This document shows positions 5,349 to 9,341 of a stretch of 9,341 nt of DNA, piece after piece. Positions within the stretch are counted from its first letter, which is position 1, and each line of letters starts with the position of its first letter. Made by a program: the position numbers and the translations under genes. The notes beneath the pieces are model-generated. The model ran no database searches. It saw nothing but the letters and a program-made list of their open reading frames with translations, and had not been told where the DNA came from. Source of the DNA: SIG607 sp045601805 (GTDB taxonomy: Bacteria > Bacillota > Clostridia > Oscillospirales > Acutalibacteraceae); assembly GCA_045601805.1 (NCBI GenBank), contig JAZSAJ010000014.1, positions 1 to 9,341 of the forward strand, read 5' to 3'.

Positions 5349-6191
5349 ATGAAAAAAGTTTTATCTATTATGTTAGTTGTTCTTCTTGCAATTTCTTGTT
5401 TCGCAGGTTGCGGTGCTGCAGGCACTAATAAGGTTAAGGTTATTGACCTTGCATTAAGTGCTGAAGAATATGCATTTGCAGTTGCAAAAGAAGAAACCGA
5501 TTTCTTGGGCAAAGTAAACGCTTTCCTTACTAAAATTAAAGGAAACGGCAAATTTGATGAAATTTGCAATAACTACTTTGGCGACGGAACTCCGCTTTCA
5601 ATCACATCTGCTGCACTTGACGCTAACAAAGAACAGTTGGTTGTAGCAACAAGCACTGGCTTTGAACCCTTTGAAATGGTTGACCAAAACGGTAAATATT
5701 CGGGTGTTGACCTTGAAATTGCTTACTACCTTGCACAAGAATTAAATCTTGAACTCGTTATTCAAGATATGGACTTTGATGCAGTTGTAAACTCTGTTCA
5801 GTCTGGTATCTGTGATATTGCTATGGCTGGTCTTTCCGTAACACCTGAACGCGAAAAGGTTGTTACTTTCTCTGATTCTTACTACAACGCTTCTCAGGTT
5901 GTTATTACTAAAGCCGATGACACAACTTTTGATGAATGTAAAACAGGCGAAGAAGTTGCTGCTATTTTGGCTGGCCTTGGCGCAGATACAAAGGTTGGCT
6001 GTCAGCAGGGTACAACTGGCGAACTTTATATTAAAGGTGATGCCGACTACGGTTTTGACGGTTTAACTGCAGAAGCTGCTCCTTACAAATATGTTGCTTT
6101 GGCAATTACCGCTATGCAGCAAGGTCAAGTTACATATGTTATTGCCGATAACGGTCCTGCAAAAGCAATTTCCGCAAAAATTAACGGTTAA
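5349..6191 (+). CDS. Polar amino acid ABC transporter lipoprotein, apparently circularly permuted
   Basis: A 280-aa solute-binding protein of family 3. A lipoprotein signal ends in FAGC with lipid-anchored Cys21, so it sits on the outer face of the membrane and hands substrate to the permease. Residues 95-187 match the canonical N-lobe start (GFEPFEM, YSGVDLEIA) with TPEREKVVTFSDSYY; R168 should bind the substrate carboxylate. Residues 188-280 form the second lobe with GTTGE and YVIADN; D267 should bind the amino group. The protein stops at DNGPAKAISAKING, where the family normally continues. The missing C-terminal part appears instead at residues 29-80 (SAEEYAFAVAKE, DFLGKVNAFLTKIKGNGK). I infer a circular permutation. 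ATG 5349 is chosen because GGAGG (5336-5340) precedes it; an in-frame TTG at 5334 overlaps that site. Substrate probably arginine or a related amino acid, judging from argH and the operator. Confidence 0.9.
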   Translation: MKKVLSIMLVVLLAISCFAGCGAAGTNKVKVIDLALSAEEYAFAVAKEETDFLGKVNAFLTKIKGNGKFDEICNNYFGDGTPLSITSAALDANKEQLVVATSTGFEPFEMVDQNGKYSGVDLEIAYYLAQELNLELVIQDMDFDAVVNSVQSGICDIAMAGLSVTPEREKVVTFSDSYYNASQVVITKADDTTFDECKTGEEVAAILAGLGADTKVGCQQGTTGELYIKGDADYGFDGLTAEAAPYKYVALAITAMQQGQVTYVIADNGPAKAISAKING

Positions 6192-6216
6192 TAATTGTTT
6201 AGCTAAGCTTTTTTAC

Positions 6217-6247
6217 GTGCCTTTGGGGGTCCGTCCTCCAAAGGCAT
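6217..6247 (+). other. Stable intercistronic hairpin
   Basis: TGCCTTTGGGGG (6218-6229) pairs with CCTCCAAAGGCA (6235-6246), 12 pairs with one G-U, loop TCCGT, plus a closing G-U. No T run follows, so it is not a typical terminator. Between a binding-protein gene and its permease such a stem often protects the upstream mRNA from 3' decay, giving more binding protein than membrane subunits. Confidence 0.6.
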
Positions 6248-6273
6248 TTAAGCGTTATTAGAAAGGGAAAAAT

Positions 6274-6984
6274 ATGGATTTTGCAAATAAATTCAGCGTC
6301 TTCTGTGAACTCTTTTTTGAACGAGGCGGTTGGAAAAGGGTTATTACAGTCGGCCTTGTTAATACACTTTTAATTGCTGTTATAGGTTTGTTAATTGGTA
6401 TTGTTTTGGGCACTGTTATTGGTGCTATTAAAGTTATGCCCAAATATAAACTTTTACCCCGAATTTTAGATAAAATTTGCACAGTATATGTCGGTTTCTT
6501 CCGCGGAACTCCGCTTGTTGTTCAGTTGCTTATATCTTATTATGTTTTGTGGCCGCTTTTAGGTGTTTCAATTTCGTCGCTTAACACAAGCATAATTGTT
6601 TTCGGTTTAAACAGCGCTGCTTATGTATCTGAAATAATGCGTGGCGGCGTTTTATCGGTTGATGGCGGTCAGTTAGAAGCTGCCCGTGCGGTTGGTTTAA
6701 GCTATTCTGCGGCAATGCTTAAAATTGTTATTCCGCAGGCAATTAAAAATATTTTACCTACTCTTGGTAACGAATTTATTGCCTTAATTAAAGACACTTC
6801 GGTTGTAAGCTTCGTTGCCGCAACCGATTTGTATAAAACCTTTACCGAAATAGGCAATGTTCGTTATGAATACTTTGTGCCTTATCTTGCTATGGCAGTT
6901 GTTTATATTGTATTGGTGCTTCTTATTTCGTGGGGAATTAAAATTATGGAAAGGAGCCTGAGGAAAAGTGATAGAAACCGTTAA
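6274..6984 (+). CDS. Polar amino acid ABC transporter permease (HisM/GlnP type)
   Basis: A 236-aa inner-membrane subunit forming the substrate channel with a second copy of itself. Hydrophobic segments are at about 24-52, 68-96, 104-118, about 160-182 and 203-221. Family marks are the FFRGTP loop (75-80), GLNSAAYVSEIMRGG (111-125), and the EAA loop EAARAVGLSY...IPQAIKNILP (135-162), which docks on the ATPase. The first residues (about 1-22) are amphipathic rather than a cleaved signal. ATG 6274 follows AAAGGGAAA. The next gene overlaps its end by 17 bp. No second permease gene is present, so a homodimer is likely. Confidence 0.93.
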   Translation: MDFANKFSVFCELFFERGGWKRVITVGLVNTLLIAVIGLLIGIVLGTVIGAIKVMPKYKLLPRILDKICTVYVGFFRGTPLVVQLLISYYVLWPLLGVSISSLNTSIIVFGLNSAAYVSEIMRGGVLSVDGGQLEAARAVGLSYSAAMLKIVIPQAIKNILPTLGNEFIALIKDTSVVSFVAATDLYKTFTEIGNVRYEYFVPYLAMAVVYIVLVLLISWGIKIMERSLRKSDRNR

Positions 6985-7765
6985 TTTAAGAAAATGCTAT
7001 GGCGATTTAACTGTTTTAGACGGTATTAGCATTAAAATTGAAAAGGGCGAAAAAGTTGTTATTTTAGGCCCTTCGGGTTCCGGTAAATCAACCTTTTTGC
7101 GTTGTCTTAACTGTATGGAAGACCCAACTTCGGGCAACATCTTTTTCCATGGTGTAGACCTTGCCGATATGTCGGTTGATATTAACATTCACCGCCAAAA
7201 AATTGGTATGGTTTTTCAACACTTTAATTTGTTTAATAATAAAACAGTTTTGCAGAATATAATGCTTGCTCCTCTTTATGTTGTTAAAAATAAGCAACGA
7301 AAGGCAAAAATAAACAAATTTTTCAAAAAGCCCTATGACGAAAACGATTTAAAACCTTTAAATGTTACCAAGAAAGAAATAGAAGAAAACGCTTACGAAC
7401 TTCTTAAAAAGGTTGGGCTTGAGGAAAAGGCAAATGTTTATCCTGCAATGCTTTCGGGTGGTCAAAAGCAGCGTGTTGCTATTGTTCGCGCGCTTGCAAT
7501 GAACCCTGATGTTATGCTTTTTGATGAACCAACAAGTGCTCTTGACCCCGAAATGGTTGGCGAAGTTTTGGAAGTTATGAAAGAACTTGCGCAAAGCGGT
7601 ATGACAATGGTTTGCGTAACACACGAAATGGGTTTTGCCCGTGAAGTAGCAGATAGAATTATTTTTATTGATGAAGGCGTAATAGTTGAAGAGGGAACAC
7701 CCGAAGAATTTTTTGGTAATCCAAAATCTGAACGCCTTAAAGAATTCCTTTCAAAAGTTTTATAA
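6968..7765 (+). CDS. Polar amino acid ABC transporter ATPase (GlnQ/ArtP type)
   Basis: A 265-aa ATP-binding subunit that powers uptake as a cytoplasmic dimer. Walker A GPSGSGKST (34-42), Q-loop Q84 in MVFQHFNLF, signature LSGGQKQRV (162-170), Walker B VMLFDEP (182-188) with catalytic E187, D-loop SALD, switch H219. The family is usually near 240 aa. The extra length is a basic insertion at about 106-134 (KNKQRKAKINKFFKKPYDEN) between the Q-loop helix and the region before the signature. Start GTG 6968 has AAGGAG at 6951-6956 and overlaps the permease gene by 17 bp, indicating coupled translation. It is followed after 18 bp by argH. Confidence 0.95.
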   Translation: MIETVNLRKCYGDLTVLDGISIKIEKGEKVVILGPSGSGKSTFLRCLNCMEDPTSGNIFFHGVDLADMSVDINIHRQKIGMVFQHFNLFNNKTVLQNIMLAPLYVVKNKQRKAKINKFFKKPYDENDLKPLNVTKKEIEENAYELLKKVGLEEKANVYPAMLSGGQKQRVAIVRALAMNPDVMLFDEPTSALDPEMVGEVLEVMKELAQSGMTMVCVTHEMGFAREVADRIIFIDEGVIVEEGTPEEFFGNPKSERLKEFLSKVL

Positions 7766-7783
7766 ATAAGGCGAGTGAAATAA

Positions 7784-9154
7784 ATGGCAAAAATGTGGGC
7801 AGGTCGTACCGATGGTATTGTAAACCAGTTGGCGGATGACTTTAACTCATCTATTCATTTTGATAAAAAACTTTATAAGCAGGATATTAAGGGAAGTATG
7901 GCGCACGCCGCTATGCTTTCTGCCTGTAATATAATTTCCGAAAAGGAAAAAGAACAAATTATAGACGGTCTTGACGGAATTCTCCGTGATTTAGAAAACG
8001 GCAGTTTAGAGTTTGATATGAGTTGCGAAGACATTCACATGTTTGTTGAACAGGAACTTACAAACCGTATTGGTGAAGCAGGTAAAAAACTTCATACCGC
8101 AAGAAGCCGTAATGACCAGGTTGCGTTAGATATGAGGCTTTATTTAAACGAAGAAACAGAATCTATAAAAAAACAATTAGTTTCTTTGGTAAAAACTTTA
8201 ACCAATAAATCAGAAGCGTATAAAGACTGCATTATGCCGGGGTATACCCATTTGCAACGCGCTCAACCGGTTTCTTTTGCACATCATTTATTGGCCTATG
8301 CGTTTATGTTTTTAAGAGATATTGACCGATTAGTTGACTGCCAAAAGAGAATAAATGTTTCGCCTATTGGCTGTTGCGCACTTGCAGGAACAACTTATAA
8401 TACCGACCGAAGATACGAAGCAAAACTGCTTGGAATGGACAATATTTGTCTTAATTCGTTAGACGGTGTTTCTGACCGAGATTTTTGTGTGGAATTTGTT
8501 AGCGATTTATCGCTTGTTATGATGCATCTTTCGCGTTTTTGTGAAGAAATTGTGCTTTGGACAAGCTGGGAATTTAAGTTTGTTGAATTAAGCGATGATT
8601 ATACAACCGGCTCGTCAATTATGCCGCAAAAGAAAAATTCAGATATGGCTGAACTTATACGCGGAAAAACGGGCAGGGTGTATGGTGATTTAATTGCGCT
8701 TTTAACGGTTTTAAAAGGTCTTCCGCTTGCTTATAACAAAGATATGCAAGAAGATAAAGAAAGCGTTTTTGATGCAGTTGATACAATAAATAAATGTTTG
8801 CCTGTTATGAACGGTATGGTTAGCACAATGACAGTGCTTAAAGATAATATGCGCAAAGCTGCTCAAAAAGGGTTTATAAACGCTACCGATTTAGCCGATT
8901 ATATGGTAAAAAAAGGTATGCCGTTTAGAACTGCTTATAAAATTTCGGGCGGTATTGTTGGTGATTGCATTAAGAATGGTAAAGTTCTTGAAGAACTGTC
9001 GCTAAATGAGTATAAAGAGTATGACAGTATTTTTGAAAACGACCTTTTTGAAGCAATTAACCTTGATAATTGCATGAATAAGCGTATAAGTGAAGGCGGA
9101 ACAAGTAAAGAATCGGTAACCGAGCAAATTGAATATATCAATAACTTGTTGTAA
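7784..9154 (+). CDS. argH: Argininosuccinate lyase
   Basis: A 456-aa cytoplasmic enzyme of the fumarase/aspartase superfamily, active as a tetramer. It splits argininosuccinate into arginine and fumarate, the last step of arginine synthesis. Signatures: HTARSRNDQVALD (104-116), GYTHLQRAQP (153-162) with the conserved H156, and GSSIMPQKKNSD (276-287) with the flexible-loop catalytic serine (S277 or S278). The last motif usually ends NPD; here it is NSD. Length is normal and the frame is intact. ATG 7784 is 18 bp after the transporter ATPase stop, with only a weak AAGGCGAG ribosome site, so expression probably relies on the operon. No argG or other arg gene is visible. The operator cluster upstream of the operon fits arginine control. 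Confidence 0.97.
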   Translation: MAKMWAGRTDGIVNQLADDFNSSIHFDKKLYKQDIKGSMAHAAMLSACNIISEKEKEQIIDGLDGILRDLENGSLEFDMSCEDIHMFVEQELTNRIGEAGKKLHTARSRNDQVALDMRLYLNEETESIKKQLVSLVKTLTNKSEAYKDCIMPGYTHLQRAQPVSFAHHLLAYAFMFLRDIDRLVDCQKRINVSPIGCCALAGTTYNTDRRYEAKLLGMDNICLNSLDGVSDRDFCVEFVSDLSLVMMHLSRFCEEIVLWTSWEFKFVELSDDYTTGSSIMPQKKNSDMAELIRGKTGRVYGDLIALLTVLKGLPLAYNKDMQEDKESVFDAVDTINKCLPVMNGMVSTMTVLKDNMRKAAQKGFINATDLADYMVKKGMPFRTAYKISGGIVGDCIKNGKVLEELSLNEYKEYDSIFENDLFEAINLDNCMNKRISEGGTSKESVTEQIEYINNLL

Positions 9155-9161
9155 ATATAAA

Positions 9162-9205
9162 AAAGTCCTACATTTCGGGAGTTGCTGTTAGGGATTAATT
9201 GGTTT
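9162..9205 (+). terminator. Possible weak terminator after argH
   Basis: CCTACA and TGTTAGG (about 9168-9173/9186-9192) can pair with one bulge and are followed by a T-rich stretch ending GGTTTTT at 9201-9207. The stem is short and the T run is displaced, so this is tentative. Confidence 0.3.
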
Positions 9206-9210
9206 TTCAG

Positions 9211-9298
9211 ATAAATTTGTACTTTTTCTTGTTGCGAAAACTTGTAAGACACAAAGTATTACTTCGTTTTCACAACTACGAAACCGTTACAAATTTAT
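9211..9298. repeat. Nested inverted repeat, MITE-like or structured RNA
   Basis: Outer arms ATAAATTTGTA (9211-9221) and TACAAATTTAT (9288-9298) are perfect over 11 bp. Inner arms GTTGCGAAAAC (9231-9241) and GTTTTCACAAC (9266-9276) match at 10 of 11. A small TTGT/ACAA stem (9242-9245/9251-9254) lies in the loop. No gene covers it. The words GCGAAAAC and ACGAAACCG also occur in the structured region at 502-509 and 564-572. Confidence 0.5.
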
Positions 9299-9341
9299 TC
9301 TTATAAAACTGCAAAGCACCTTAAAAAGATAAATTTTTAGT

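Noticed and set aside
8935..9252. Minus-strand frame over the end of argH
   Set aside because: Shadow of argH with no family resemblance or ribosome site.
1..9341. CRISPR array, tRNA or rRNA genes
   Set aside because: No regularly spaced repeats of CRISPR size and no tRNA or rRNA signatures apart from the tRNA-like part of ssrA.

Overview
The window is AT-rich DNA that looks like a Bacillota genome of clostridial type. The signs are strong purine Shine-Dalgarno sites, a lipoprotein with a typical lipobox, a one-piece tmRNA gene with encoded CCA next to smpB, and polar-amino-acid transporter genes resembling those of gut and rumen Clostridia. I cannot name a species.

Left part, about 1-4251: this reads as the end of an integrated mobile element. 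A nearly gene-free stretch (1-670) holds a good promoter (173-201) and then eight consecutive helices (293-632). This is a candidate structured RNA of about 340 nt lying just upstream of a tyrosine recombinase (671-1666). A second promoter (1686-1713) starts a leader with a duplicated GGAGGAATT block and a very strong terminator hairpin (1788-1845), which looks like an attenuator. Below it are an OB/SSB-like protein with a clamp-binding motif and SSB-type acidic tip (1876-2328), a 50-aa protein starting at TTG (2434-2586), and a large serine recombinase (2579-4387).

Junction: the serine recombinase frame runs without a stop into the 3' end of ssrA (tmRNA, minus strand, 4252-4596), so its last 44 residues are antisense tmRNA. 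A perfect 7-bp inverted repeat with a 6-bp spacer abuts the ssrA CCA end. I infer that the element sits at the 3' end of ssrA and left the RNA intact. smpB (4608-5069, minus) lies 11 nt upstream of ssrA.

Right part, 5070-9341: chromosomal DNA with an operon for a polar amino acid ABC transporter (lipoprotein 5349-6191, permease 6274-6984, ATPase 6968-7765) followed by argininosuccinate lyase argH (7784-9154). The promoter overlaps a close match to the AhrC/ArgR operator, and more TGCA-type half-sites lie upstream, so arginine repression is likely and the substrate is probably arginine, citrulline or ornithine. The binding protein appears circularly permuted: its N-terminus matches what is normally the C-terminal end of the family. 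The window ends in a gene-free stretch with a nested inverted repeat (9211-9298).

Most worth following up: the structured RNA beside the tyrosine recombinase, the attenuated SSB/serine-recombinase operon, the recombinase-ssrA junction, and the permuted binding protein.
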